Source: Rhypophila decipiens (taxonomy: Eukaryota; Ascomycota; Sordariomycetes; Sordariales; Naviculisporaceae). From it: a stretch of 64,000 bases of DNA. The number at the start of each line of letters is the position of its first letter. The stretch's first letter is position 1. Shown here piece after piece: positions 1-12,621 of this stretch. The stretch covers positions 1 to 64,000 of the forward strand of contig MU858102.1 of assembly GCA_033297075.1 (NCBI GenBank). The letters are read 5' to 3'. Below the pieces are notes generated by a model, which saw nothing but the letters and a program-made list of their open reading frames with translations, searched no databases and was not told the origin of the DNA. The position numbers and the translations under genes are program-made.

Positions 1-1413
1 GTAAATAGCTTCAAAAATGGGGGTGGTTACCCTTGGGGGTGGTTGCCAAGCCTATTCCAACTGGGGGTCGTTCCATGTGGGGGTCTTGGCGTATAGGTAC
101 TCAATACTACGCAAACTGATATACTCGGCCATGGTCCAATGAGAAACCTGGTTTGCCTGCCCGAGCAGCATTCTCCCTCAGCTTTATCATCCCATGTGTA
201 GCACCAACCAAGGAAACTGGTTGGACCAGCGTAGCTCCCAGGAGGACCCCCTGTTTCGAGCCAGTGCACATGACCAAGTGAAAATAAAAAAGCCTCGAGG
301 TTAGAATCCACCGTCCGTGTCAGTGTAAGCCGAATGTAGCAATCACTATATCATCATTCTTATCGTGACTCGAGCCCGGGTCTGGTAGTATTGAGTGCAT
401 GGTGGGGTAAGAAGGAGGGTGCTCTTCCATGGTTGTACGCAAATCCAAACGGAGGTAAAGAGCAGTTTCGCACTTCCAGCTTGCTCTCGGCACGGATTTA
501 CCTCATGTTTATCTGTGTAACCAATCCCCAGTCTTACCGACCAGACCGACCTGGAACCAGGGAACCACGGAACCAGGGTTGACGAGGCATGCCAGGCAGA
601 CAGGGGCCGAGTTGATATCCGGAATCCACCGACATGCTGCACTGGTCTCACCGGGAAGCTGAGAAGATGATCAAAAGTCCGAGTCGGTCATCTTTTTGTC
701 CGCCAACCACGCGATAGGAGACCTTGGCAATGGCTCTCCCAGCGACTGTGCCGACTAAACCGCAAAACCTCCATATCAAAGAGACCGAAGAAGACGGGTA
801 CAATACCCGTGTAAGACGGCAGTTGCGAGATGCGACGCGGCCCATGCAGTGACTCGGCTCTATCGACTCAGCGAAGGCCCTCCTAGGCAGCCCGCATCTG
901 TCACATGGGTTGAGATAATGCACTCCCATGCCATAAAGAATGTGCAGTATTCCATAGTTCCAGGTGTGATTATGTGACCTATGATGTGATAGCCAGTAGC
1001 AGCATTTGGCATTTGCCGTCACAGCGAGTTGTGTAACGTGGGCGTGCTGACGACTTTGCGAGCTACCATCTGGAATCCATGGTCCATGGATCCCTCCCGA
1101 GCCGTGTCGACGTGACATGGTGAGCTCGGTACCGAGTCTTCCGTGGTGCCGTAAATCGACGCTTGGTGAGACGAGAAAGAAACGAGCTCACTGGTACTGA
1201 ACTGCAGCTTGTATGCGGGGCGAAGATATAGGCAAGGGGGAAGATAAGAACCATACTTTGCCGCCAATATGTGATGTACTATGGTGATAAAGAAAACAAT
1301 GGATTAAATGGTTTGACTGTATAACATCAAGTCCAAGCAAGGTATATAAGACGAAATGAAGGAGAAGAGGCGGCTGAGATACAGTTTGGATTGTCTAATG
1401 GCATCAACTTCTC
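1..1413. other. intergenic, no gene supported
   Basis: Only short open frames without recognisable motifs are seen on either strand, and none could be chained through convincing splice sites into a conserved protein. The right part is AT-richer and holds the 3' flank of the oxygenase-like gene that ends at 1414. Confidence 0.5.
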
Positions 1414-3368
1414 TCATCCCATGTAAGCATCAGGCACTAGCAATAAGTTAGTATAAATCCGGATCATGAATGTTGTTAAAGTACGGAATATAAAAAAGAT
1501 GTCGCAGCGTACCGGAAGAGACTTGGTGGTCGTGCTCATCGTCCTTGAGACTTGTCTGGTCTTGTCTCCGCAGCCAAACTTGTCCTTCTGGAGGACACCT
1601 TGTGGGTCGATTAAAATTTCCTTAACGTCTGGACAAGTATGTCCCTCGATGGTAGCGGCCCACTCTAGCGAATATCGGACCCGGTTGCCGGTGGAATAGT
1701 TCTTCGATGTAGCCTTGAGGAAAACCAAATATGCTTGAAGGGAACGGCCGTGTTGAGGAGTCACCTGTTTATCATGCGTGACCTTCAGGACCCTCAATAT
1801 AAGCGACCGGTCTTCTGCATTAACCGAGTAGATGTTCATATGCTGCTGTTCATATGCACCGTCCAGAACTTGTATCAGAGGGAAATTTGTCATTTCAGCC
1901 CGATAGATCTGACCAATCCAATTGCACAGGTCTTTGACCAGCGCTGAATCGCTTCTCTTATTGATGGTAACCAGTCTGTCGAGGAAGGTATGCTTGAGAG
2001 GATTATCAGCAAGGTACAGCTCATAAGTGAGACCCAGTCTGTATCCTCTAGTGAGTGGCATAACATCGAGCCAGGTTCCGGCATGGCTGCAGAAGTAAAC
2101 TGTCAGCAATCGTACGAAGAAGAGTCAGGGGCTTTCATCGCCTTACCTGGCGATCAGAAATCGGCCACGCGTCGCATGCTCAAACAGAATATCTTTATTT
2201 CGATATCTGGCGGCGATTTCACCGCCCTCGCACTCTTGGTCAAGGATTAAGAGGACTGTCCCGATCCAGTTATGCTTATGTTCTTCATGTGGCCTATAAA
2301 GGTTGTTAGCGCAAGTCAACATGGAAGGAATTCAGCGTCATGATCATACTTTGTATAACCGCGCCATATATTGCCCTTCTCCCACAGGAACACGCTCCTC
2401 GGTAGAGACTGAATGCTAGTTGCACGAGCCCCGAATCCCAAGTATGTTGCCACATCCGATATTAGCGACGAGACATGTCCAGTCCATTCGGCCGCGTTGG
2501 TGATTTCGAACCCATCGTCGGGGATGATAGAGGTGAGTCTATGTGCACTATTGAATGGCCAGTCCGATCCGAACTTGCCCGCAAAGGGCTGCTGGGCACA
2601 ATTGCGTATAGTGATGAGTTGGTCCTCACTCAGAGGAAGCTTGAGAGAACCGACTCCCTTGACAGTGATTTGGGGCGAGGGCTCTACAGCAAGTTTCCGT
2701 CCGTAGGCAATCTCTCCAGTTGCGAATTGGCCAAGATGTCTCTTGAGGTCGTTGATGATGGTATATTTACTTTCCGCACATGCCCTTTGTATATCTCCAG
2801 GTGATTCACGATTGCTCTGGGTACTCGTGCTTGTGTGACTTGTGTGGCTTGCGCTCCTGTTGGTCCGCTCACTCGCCAAACTAGATGGAGGGCTGCTCAG
2901 TGTGCTGCTCGTGTCGCCGTCATGTTCACCCGTGACTGGGGCCTTGTCAGCTAGGTCGGGCAGATCTGGAGTTGAAGCTCTGGTTGGTACATGACCAGGC
3001 TTGGAATCGCTCTCTTCATGATGTGGCGAGATTGGCTCTCGGCAGCTACGTCGTGCATCACCGCGTGGTGCCGAGATGGCCGGGTGTGCTGAACGACGTT
3101 TACTGCGTCGCACACGGGTTGGAGACTCGGGAGTATCTTGGCGGGCACGTTTGGCTCTCCGCGTATTGTAGGCGGGACCATCGATGGCATCGTGATCTGG
3201 AGTCGTAGCCGTGTCGATTCCACCCCCATCAAACAGACTTTTGCTGGAATGGTTGGAGGTAACCGAAGACGAGGTAGAAGTGGAACTGGCCACCGATTCG
3301 GATCGGACTCGGGTGGCCTGAGGCTGTGGCGAGCTCATTGCCGCACCCATATTTCGGGTACGAGGCAT
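1414..3368 (-). CDS. 2OG-Fe(II) oxygenase-like protein with degraded metal site
   Basis: Three exons on the minus strand: 3368-2350, 2293-2147 and 2086-1414, giving 612 residues. The start is the MPRTRN methionine; an in-frame ATG at 3473 is also possible. Roughly the first 190 residues are Ser/Arg-rich and look disordered. The rest matches the fungal prolyl-4-hydroxylase-like 2OG oxygenase family: a segment WRGYTKPHEEHKHNWIGT, an ECEGGEI turn, then DVMPLTRGYRLGLTYELY, where the family usually has HEV-PVTSGYRVTLTYNL. The first metal His is present, but the HxD Asp is Glu (HEE), and the distal His position reads Leu (TWLDV). It may therefore be a pseudo-enzyme or a diverged paralogue. Introns are 56 and 60 nt with normal GT-AG ends. 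Substrate is unknown for this fungal family. Confidence 0.75.
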
Positions 3369-6300
3369 GACGATACCACGGCAATGGGAGCCGGAGGTGA
3401 AAAATAGGCCACCCGGAGGTTGCCTACAACCGTGAAGATGCTGATGGAGCAATAAATGACGAGCTGATGACAAAGAACAGCAATGCCCCTTTCTTTCGTT
3501 GCAAAAAGATTAAAATAGCCAAGAAAAATACAGATAGTGGATGAGGTGACGTGTCGTTTGTAAACTGGGTGAAGTTGGAGTACACAAATTATAGAATGAG
3601 TTTAAAACGGCGAAGGGAGACTTTGAGCTCTATTTGTGCGGAACTATGGATTTTGCGGTGTGGTGTTGGGGATTGCCTTGCTGTGACGGGTGGGTGCTGC
3701 AGTTTTGATGAGGATGTGAGGACTCGAAAAACACGAGGAGGAAGGTGATGGAACCGGCTCAGGTCACGGGGTTGTGTTATGAAAAGTGGGTGAGTTTTTT
3801 TCCCCGAATGGGATTGGTCGGACCGTCGGGCTTGGAAGTGGGAACTAGGAAGGAGGAGGTTCGGCGAGGCTGGTGTCACCAACCTGGCAGGGAGGAGCTG
3901 TCGGGTTAGTGGGCTAGAGGCAGCCACAGTTGACCTAGCACCACCTTATTGGTCCACTGCCCCATCAACTCTGTATTTAACTTTGGAAAAGAAACAGCTA
4001 TCGACGCACAGCCTGCTTTCCATGATAGTGTTACTGTGTTCCTGCCAGTCCGACATATCATGATGCGCCGGTAAATCGCCTGGTACGGTTATCGGACTCG
4101 TTATGACACTTGCAACTGCAACAGCAATTTGTCAGACCACCAGTGCTTCTAGCACTTAGAGCGTCTTCATGTCTATTTTTCCATATTGAAGATGACGTGA
4201 AACAGAGTGGACTTGGACGTACGTACCTAAACTGAAGTGCAGTTTATATCAAGAAGCTGAAGAGGGTGGTCGGTCCCAACGCGAGCTGCACGGGCAATGG
4301 GTTCAGGCAAGCCGAACAGTTGCAGATCATTGACAAATTGAAGGATTGCATAGCCAAGAAGAAATAAGTAAAATGATCAAATCCAGCCAAAGATCAGATT
4401 GAAAGACATACATTACAATCAGGATCTTTTGTCCGATGCTGCTTGGTCGACTTGCAGACAGGTCTACAGGGCAAACCAGACCCAAGCACAAGACAATACA
4501 ATGCGGTTCTTGCATTTGCAGCCAAAGAAAGAGGCCATTTTACACTACATTATGAGTCTGCAAATATTGAATGAAGTCAGTTTACAGTTGCAGCATCACG
4601 CTTGTGCAACGGCACCTTGTGTTGGCTTCCTGCATCTGCCCCGCAATGATCTGAGTCTACTGTGAACAGTGATCCCCTCCCTGGCACCCCGACTTCAGAA
4701 GGATAGATGCAATTAAGAAGGCCAATGGATTAAGGAAATATATACAAAGTCATCAATAATTGGGAGTGAATTCTATTGTATAATATGATCAAGAAGGAGA
4801 GGCGTATTATGTACAGCACCACATACTGAAGGATACAGGCCCAGCTGCTGACGGATATGAACTTTGCCGCAACTATCATGTACATATACAAGATCCAAGG
4901 AGCCATACCTTCAGTGCAACAAGTCTAGTCTAGCTGTGAAAAGTTGTGAGTGGTTTTCGTCATGCTTGAGAGTCCTACATGACCAGGGGGGCGAACTGCC
5001 AGAATGTTTGATATTGTGCCATGTATCCACAATCCTGAAATACCACAAGCTAAGACCTGATTCTCGAGGACCAAGATATCAGAAAGAAGACGGATGGATA
5101 GTGCAAGCAGCGAGGCTTCTACTGTTGGCAGGCTATGCTTCAGTCTCTAGTTTCGTCATCTTGGGATATGGCTTGGACCTTTGTCATCCATCAAAACCGG
5201 ATGGCTTCCCATATGAACTTCTTATAGGCCGCAGGGTAGCATCGACAGATCATGATTGTGGGGATTTGTTACCCTAGTCTCAACTCAGATGGCGCATATT
5301 TTGACATTAGACTCGCGTCGTGGCATTTGGGTACATATGTTTGGAAGAATGCAATTGTAAGCCGTCTGAAAACGGCTTGAGCATCCCAAGCCCGATTTCC
5401 CCTGTCAAGCCCCTATGTTTGACACTCGTCTCTGAACTTGCTCAACCGCGAGAACCACCGAAAGAATAGCACATAAGCAAGGGGGGAATGAGATGATATT
5501 TCCATGTCTCTGCGGTCGGTCCTGTGCCGTTACAGGAGCAGGGGCATTCATTGTACCTACCTTATCTGCCCATCGCCAGCTCCACCTGACCTGTACCTGC
5601 CCAAGGGTGAGAACGAGAGAGTGACTCCCTCGAAATCAGGCCATTTCCATATTTCTGGCCGGTAGCAGCTCACTGATTAAACCTGAAAATAGCACAATAT
5701 CGAACAGGAACATCACGGTCCTGTCAAACAGCGAGTTTGTGATCAGCATTTCTCTCTCTACCGAGTTCCTCCCCAAGGAGCTACCTTGCCTTGCAACCGA
5801 ATTTGACGGCTTGGTTACAGTTAACCGAAGGTACTACTTACTGAGCCGCCCAAGACCCAAGACTCCGTTAGCAGGTCTCAAAAGCTCATTTCTTGAACCA
5901 CAAAACCATATTCACACCACAGCCTCGTCTCGGCTAAGATACAGCAGTCCGGTCATCCGACTCTTGCTGTAACTTGATGGAGAATCCACTCGGGACATCA
6001 CAGAAATCACAAATACACTCCACTTTACGTACTAATACCTTGTCAAGCCTGGAGCTGGATTCATGTTGCCACACTTATATACCAGGCAGTATGGTGTGAA
6101 GAAAACACCGAGAGATCCATCACATTTGGTGACATCGCGATGTTTAGAGACATAATACCACAACACCAAAGGGAACATTCTCCGAATATCCTGGGAGAAA
6201 CTGAACACATTCGGATAGACACACCGTCTGTTACAGCATTAACCCAGGACGCCAGCGGATTATCAGACAATAGTAAACACAAGAGGAGCCAAGTTTTCTT

Positions 6301-7396
6301 CACTAGTATCTCCCAGACATCCGACGGAACATATTTATATGGAGCGCATTGCCGCATTTTGCCTCCCTTGTTCCCAGAACCAACCCTTGATCGCAGCTAC
6401 CCATGTACTTCCCAAGACACCTGATACCACTGGACCAACGGGTTGACCAAGTATAATCTCTCCAGAATCCGTACCAAAATGACCTCTGTCATGCGTTATG
6501 AAGGTTACTTTGACAGGCGGTTGCTTACGTTCCTTTCCTACCAAGAAACAAGGGGCAGGTTTGCCGCTGTGTCATTGGTGTTCCCTAAAGCAAGCTCGGA
6601 GGACATCATACAATATGCACTAATTTCGGAAAATTTACAAATAAAAGGGCCCCTTTTATGTTCTTTGCTGCTACTGTAGTCATGTCGGAAATCTCAAGGG
6701 ACAGGAAGAAGATCCAGATGGTAGGCAAAGCAACGAGGAATGTACCCACTACGTCAGATCGTGATGTGGTTGCTTATTCTTGAAGTCTGATTCTTAATGT
6801 ATTGAACCGTCAACTTCATTTCTGTCTTGCTCTGGGGAAAACAGACATCGTCCTTGTACTGCAGCTGGTGAAAGGATGTTGGACTGAACATATTTCACAA
6901 GGCCTTCTCATCCAAACATCCAGGTCAAGCAACAATGACCAGAAGTTGAAGGGCACTGATCAAGGTAAAACAGTAATGGAGAATGTTTAGAGTCAAAGGT
7001 GCGTATCTAGGATTGAATACAGTCTGATCACACGAAAGGGTCGTTATGGAGTATCTTACAGCTCAAATTGAACAAAATCCAACCGCTGACTTTTAGCCTC
7101 CCTAATGACAAAGTGGATGCCAGACGCGATCAACAAAGGCAAACTTGTGTAATGTTTGCAAGTTATGCTGCTCCTCCCCAGAGCCAAAGAAAATCAGAAA
7201 AGCCTGTCGGAGGCCATGAAAACGCCGCCCACAACTCCTTGACAAAAACCACAAACATTACCAAACGCAACGCATCTCCATGACTGTCACCACAAACCGA
7301 GGTTTGCAGAAGAGCAAGATAAAACGTCGAAACAAAGAGCCGAAACGCAATATACCACTCGCACCAGAGAACGCCAAACATGGTCAAACCCGCAAC
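3369..7396. other. long gene-poor stretch
   Basis: About 4 kb with no convincing gene. The longest open frame is 4864-5277 (+, 137 codons), with no known motif and atypical composition; others at 3589-3927 (-) and 6140-6424 (+) are similar. I found no exon chain, tRNA or tandem repeat. The left end (3369-3600) should hold the promoter of the oxygenase-like gene. The right end (7000-7396) is the 3' flank of ISU1. Confidence 0.45.
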
Positions 7397-8671
7397 TTAT
7401 GCAGCCATGGGTTCGAGCTTAGCGGCAGTTCCTCCCAGGTTTGTGGGCTTGACATTAGGGTTCTTTTTGTAATAATTGTTGATAGCGGATTTGATGGCAT
7501 CTGTTTGTTATGTGAGTAAGGATTCATTTTTGGCCACGCGAGACTGCCAATGGGTGAGACGAGTAACTGACCTTCGGCAAGCATGCTGCAATGCAACTTG
7601 ACGGGAGGGAGGCACTGTTTAACGTCAGAATAAAATCCGGTCAAAGGATGATTGTTCTCCTACCAATTCCTTGGCAATTTCGGTGTTCTTGACTTTTCCC
7701 GCTTGCTCGAGCGTCATGCCCCGAACAAGCTCGGTCAGGTAGCTAGATGATGCTCTGAGTGGGAGTTAGCATATTTCATTGCTGAACATGATATCCTCTG
7801 TGATTTAGTTGTCCAAAGGCATCCACAAGGTCTCCAGAGCCCCGAGCAATATTCTGCCTCTTCTTCGCAAGTTGCAAACTGACAATGAACCTGACCGCCA
7901 GCTGCTCTGATAGTCGATGACCACAGTGGGGCACTCGGCTGGCACTTCCACGAGACCGGGCTTGGCAATGCTTGGAGATAGAACGAGGATGGCGAAATGA
8001 CACAGATGTGAACGAACGAACACATGAAGTTCGAAACTGGCCCGAGTATTTCCCCATCCATGATGTGGATAGGTGAAGTAGAATGATACCATTCATGTCG
8101 TTGTCGGCTTCTCAAGCGTTGGCGAGAACGCAAAGCATGAATTGCGGTGGATCCGGAAGATTGTGATGTGCCGCAAACTGAAGAAACCTGGGACATAGAA
8201 AAGGGGAGTTAGGATATTCTTACATTGCTGATCCGCAGCCAAAAGTCTTGAACCGCACGTCGCTAATCACTTGGGTCTCGGGATCGACCTTGATATGGAG
8301 CCGCATAACGTCGCCGCACTAGCATTATTTCGATGTCAGAAATCGATACCGCGGGGAAAGAGTTAGCGGTCACCTACGGCAGGCGCGCCCACAAGACCTT
8401 CTCCTACGGATGCATCGGTCTTGTCGAGTGTTCCAACGTTTCGTGGGCGAGAATAGTCTGTGTCGTAAAGGTTAAGTCAGTCGGACGCGGTCCCATCAGT
8501 GTCGGCAGAGATCCGGAATAGAGACTCACGATCAAGAACCTTCTCGTGATAAAGACGTCGGGGAACGGAAGCTGTAGCAGGCGCGAGCTGTCGGGATACC
8601 TGGGCGACGAGGGGTCGGATTGGTGTGGCCAGGAGTCTTCCCGACACTGCGCGCATTGATCTGGAAAGCAT
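7397..8671 (-). CDS. ISU1: mitochondrial iron-sulfur cluster scaffold Isu1
   Basis: IscU-type scaffold on which [2Fe-2S] clusters are built in the mitochondrial matrix before Hsp70-assisted transfer. Six exons on the minus strand: 8671-8530, 8457-8378, 8318-8224, 7754-7664, 7614-7572 and 7500-7397, encoding 184 residues. The first ~38 residues are Arg/Ser/Ala-rich and fit a mitochondrial presequence, followed by [19 protein letters not shown]. All three cluster-ligand cysteines are visible: [21 protein letters not shown] and KLHCSML. The chaperone-binding LPPVK motif is intact. The C-terminus is typical ([15 protein letters not shown]). Intron 3 is 469 nt, far longer than the other four (57-86 nt), and holds open frames of no recognised family. 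The gene is divergent from UBP14. Confidence 0.93.
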
Positions 8672-9990
8672 CTTGGTAGAGATTCGTCGAAGACGGAGTA
8701 TTGATCGTCGAAGATATGTAGGATCGGGAGAAATTGAGATCGTTGGTAGGATAAAACGTGCCTGAATTGGATGGGTATCGGTGATGATCGTGGATGGTGG
8801 ATGCGAAAAAACAATTGAAAGGGAAGTTGGAGTTCGAACTTGAATACTGGGACTTGCGGGACTTCCACTTGCCCATGATGACCGAAGCGGCGAATTTTAG
8901 AAACGGCTGGGGGAGGCTGTGGTCCAAGCTTCACTAACAATTTGTCAGCCACCAGCACGCAAATGACGTTAGTGCTTGGTCTGCTTGGCATTCGGGTTGA
9001 AGAAAGCTCCAAACTAAGGAGCGTCATGCCGACGTCGGCACTATCGGGGATCCAAACTGGACCCCACATCACCGCGGAGATAAGATTGATCTGATTACGG
9101 AACCCGAGGGAATTTCCATCAGATAAGCTGCCACTGAATGAAGACATCCCAATGTTCTCGATCCCCGGATAGGCCAAACCGCCCGAAAAGCAGTCCAAAG
9201 GATCATACAATCATAACATTGGAACCTATCTGGCAAAACACTGCCAATAGGATGCCCAGCTTTCTTTGATTGATGCGTGCAGAGAATCGCCCAATGATCG
9301 CTCTGTTTCACCAAGGAGACTGACTTGCACTTTCTCAAGGTAGGCTTACGCCCAAGCTGATGGCAAAATTGACAGACGCCTCTTGCCGCATTATAAATAT
9401 TACGGATGTTCATATTCCCATTGATACTGGAAGGGACGTTTCCTTAAAGACAAGAAGAATGACGGTCAGGTGACTGGTGTCCCTGCCTGGCCGGACTGGA
9501 AAAAGAAAAGAAAAGGGCTGAAATACGAACAAGGAAAGCCATTTTCCATCAGATACTAGCCCTATCGTGCTTCCCTCATATACTTCGACAGGACTAAATA
9601 TATGTGTAATAAGGAGAAGTCTGGTAGGCCTGACTTGAACGGGCGTTGTGATAAAGCTGAACAGACCCGACACTCCGTCGTTCAAATGCTCCTGCCTGGA
9701 ATTTGCTACCCCGCTTCGGTTGCTGCATCATCATAGCGGGGCTGAGGGGGAGGGAAGGAGCGCGTCGACCTGTGGGCTTGCTGCCACGCATGCAGCTCCA
9801 GCAACCATTCTTCCGTTGACAAGCTTTCAGCTACCTTGAAATTCGTCACCTGGACCTTTCGTTCGTTATTACCGACATTTTTCTTTCCGTGTTCACATCA
9901 GGCTCTCATCCCTCTAATCATCTCCTCCACGCCTCATACCATCCGAGCTCTTGTCCAGCATTGCCACGACCAGAAACAACAACAAACACA
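8672..9990. other. ISU1/UBP14 divergent intergenic region
   Basis: About 1.3 kb between two divergent housekeeping genes. A long minus-strand frame (9210-8404) runs through the ISU1 leader and its first exon in another phase and carries no motif, so I treat it as a shadow. The stretch just before 9991 is pyrimidine-rich, as is usual for fungal core promoters. No clear TATA box or tandem motif is evident. Confidence 0.5.
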
Positions 9991-12621
9991 ATGGGGTCTG
10001 GCCGAGTATGCCCGCACGTCGAGGAGGGCAATCTCAAAACGCCCACACCTGTTGACTTGATCTATCGTGAGGACTGCACTCAGTGCTTCGATTCGATTGA
10101 CGAATCCGCTGGCCTCGACGTCTGCCTCAAATGTTTCAACGGAGGTTGCAATGGCATCTACAAGCATGCGCAAGCCCACTATACCTCCTCGGGACATCCT
10201 CTAGTGCTCAATATCCGACATGTCCGCAAGCAAGTGGTCAGAGACGAACCTCCTCCGAAGATGTTCAAGCTCCAGATCGACGCTGAGACCGACGCTGACC
10301 GCTACGACACCTTTCTAACTCTCAACTGCCGCGCATGTAACGAAACCGACCTAGACAAGTCCAACGCACTCGTCGAGCCTGTTATCAAGGAAATTATGAA
10401 GGCCGCAACCTGGGCCGAGAAAGCAGCAATCCCCCCGTGGAAACCTTCCGAGTGTGAGCATATCACGATGCTGATAAGCGCATATGAGCATGACGAGAAG
10501 AAGAAGAAGGAGGAGGAGGAAGAGAAGAAGAAGAACAAGGAAGCCTTCGAAATGAATCAGGCCGTTCGAACTGACAACGATGCCGAGGCTCCTGGTGACT
10601 CTGGTGTTCCGGACCAGGAGAGAATGGTTATCGATACTCCAAAAGAAAACAGTGCGCCCGAAAGAGCAGCTTTCCTACGCGTCAAGGAAGGGAAATTCTT
10701 GGAGTCAGCCAACCTTACCAACTGCTCCCAATGCGAAATGACAGAGAATCTGTGGCTTTGTCTTACCTGCGGGAATGTAGGATGTGGGCAAAGGAACGGC
10801 AATTCACACGGAAAGGCCCACGCACAAGGGGAGGAACACCATCTCAGTGTGAAGCTTGGCTCACTTGCCCCTGGTGAGACTCCTGATGTGTGGTGCTACG
10901 CCTGTGGAGGAATCGAGACAAGCACGGGTCTGCCATATGGAGAATCAGCAAAACACCCAAAGCTAATCCCATTTCTGGAGCACCATGGCTTAGATATGAC
11001 AGAACGAAAGAAGACTGAGAAGAGTCTTGAGGAGGAACAAATTGAAGCCAACCGAAACTGGAACTTCTCCATGAAAAACGAGGATGGCGAGGAAGCCACG
11101 CCATTGTTTGGACCCGGCCTGACCGGCCTCAACAACATGGGCAATACCTGCTACCTTGCCAGCATTCTGCAGTGCCTCTTCGACATCCCGGCCTTCCAGA
11201 AGAGGTTCAATCTTCCGGCTGCCCAAGTCCAGAAACCAGCAGAGGATCTCGAGACCCAGCTGCGAAAGATGGCAGACGGCCTCCTGTCTGGTCGTTATTC
11301 TAAGCCCGAACCCTCTGGTATCTATCAAAAGGGACTGACCCCAGCCATGTTCAAGCACCTCATTGGTCGCGACCATCCAGAGTTCTCGACAGCCGGGCAA
11401 CAAGACGCCTATGAGTTGATGCAGCACCTGCTCGAAAAGATTGCCACCCTGCAACACCCCTCCGAATTGGGCAATCCAGCGCAGGTCTTCCGCTTTGCGA
11501 TGGAGCAGCGGCTGCAGTGTCGTGGTTGCAACAAGGTTCGCTACACTACTGAGATCCACGAAAGTCTTCTCGTCAATGTGCCTGTTGAGAGAATTCCCTC
11601 CGAGGACCCGAAGAAGCAGAATTACAAACCGGTGTCCTTGAAACAATGCCTTGACATTCTTACAGCACCCGAGGAAGTTCAGTTGACATGCTCGTCCTGT
11701 GGTTCAGACGGCTTTACAAAACGCCAACAATTCAAGACCTTCCCTGAGGTCCTGGTGGTTGTTGCTCGCAAGATCATTCAGGCAGGACCTACCGAATTTG
11801 TCAAGGTAGACGTACCTGTCATCATTGATGGAGATGTGCTTGCTCTCGACGAGTACCTCTCCGCTGGGCAGCAACCGGGCGAGGACCCTTTGCTTGATGC
11901 TCCTGCTCCCAAGGCCCCTGCTCCCAAGGCCCCTGCTTCCAAGGCTCCTACCTTTGAGCCCAATGCTGCTGCTCTCAATGACTTGCTTGGCATGGGCTTT
12001 GTCGAGGGGCGCGCTGTCAAGGGTCTGTTTCATACTGGCAACTCGGACTCCGTTTCGGCCATGAACTGGGTGCTGGACCATGCGGAGGACCCGGACATTG
12101 ATGATCCTCTGGTTCTCTCACCAGCCAGCAATGAAGACGACGTCGTGAAGGAAGAAGACGTCCAGATGTTGCAGGGTACGGGGATGGGGTGGGATGAGAT
12201 GCTTATACGCAAGGCCATCTTTAAGCACGGCGGTGATACCGAAGCGGCCGCCAATGGCCTTTTTGAGGGCAATACGTACGACGATGTCAAATTGCCTGCA
12301 CCCAAGACCATCAAGACGAGTCCCAACGGCGAAAACCTTCCTGGCAGCTCTGAACGCCCTGCCAAATTCGAACTCCAGTCGATTGCGTGCCACAAGGGCA
12401 GCAGTATCCATGTTGGGTAGGTTGATCTTCACTGTTTCTTTCTGTCCTCTCTTGTTCGCGTGCTAACTTGAAGAATGTGTAGTCACTATGTCGCTTTTAT
12501 CCGAAAGGAGATTGACGGCAAGACGCAGTGGGTGCTTTTCAACGATGAAAAGGTTGCCTTGGCTGTTGATGCCGATGAGATGAAGAAGTCCGCCTACGTC
12601 TACTTCTTTAAGCGCGTCTAG
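9991..12621 (+). CDS. UBP14: ubiquitin C-terminal hydrolase Ubp14 (USP5/isopeptidase T type)
   Basis: Cysteine protease that disassembles unanchored polyubiquitin chains. Two exons (9991-12416 and 12483-12621) encode 854 residues, close to yeast Ubp14 and human USP5. Order: N-terminal Cys/His zinc-finger variant (about 1-100, CTQCFDSIDES...CLKCFNGGC), a KKKEEEEEKKK charged stretch, zf-UBP (about 240-310, CSQCEMTENLWLCLTCG), USP domain with nucleophile in NNMGNTCYLASILQCL (Cys387), two UBA domains (LNDLLGMGF near 660 and MGWDEMLIRKAIFKHGGD near 730), and the catalytic His in GHYVAF (His810). That His lies in the small second exon, so an annotation stopping at the in-frame TAG at 12418 would miss the active site. 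An APKAPAPKAPASKAP linker precedes the first UBA. The chosen ATG has the context cacaATGG; an in-frame ATG at 9889 lies 102 bases upstream in likely leader. Confidence 0.95.

Noticed and set aside
8404..9210. 268-codon minus-strand frame
   Set aside because: It overlaps ISU1 exon 1 in another phase and runs through the likely 5' leader; no motif. Treated as a shadow.
10990..11646. 218-codon antisense frame inside UBP14
   Set aside because: The sense frame carries the USP catalytic domain with active-site motifs.
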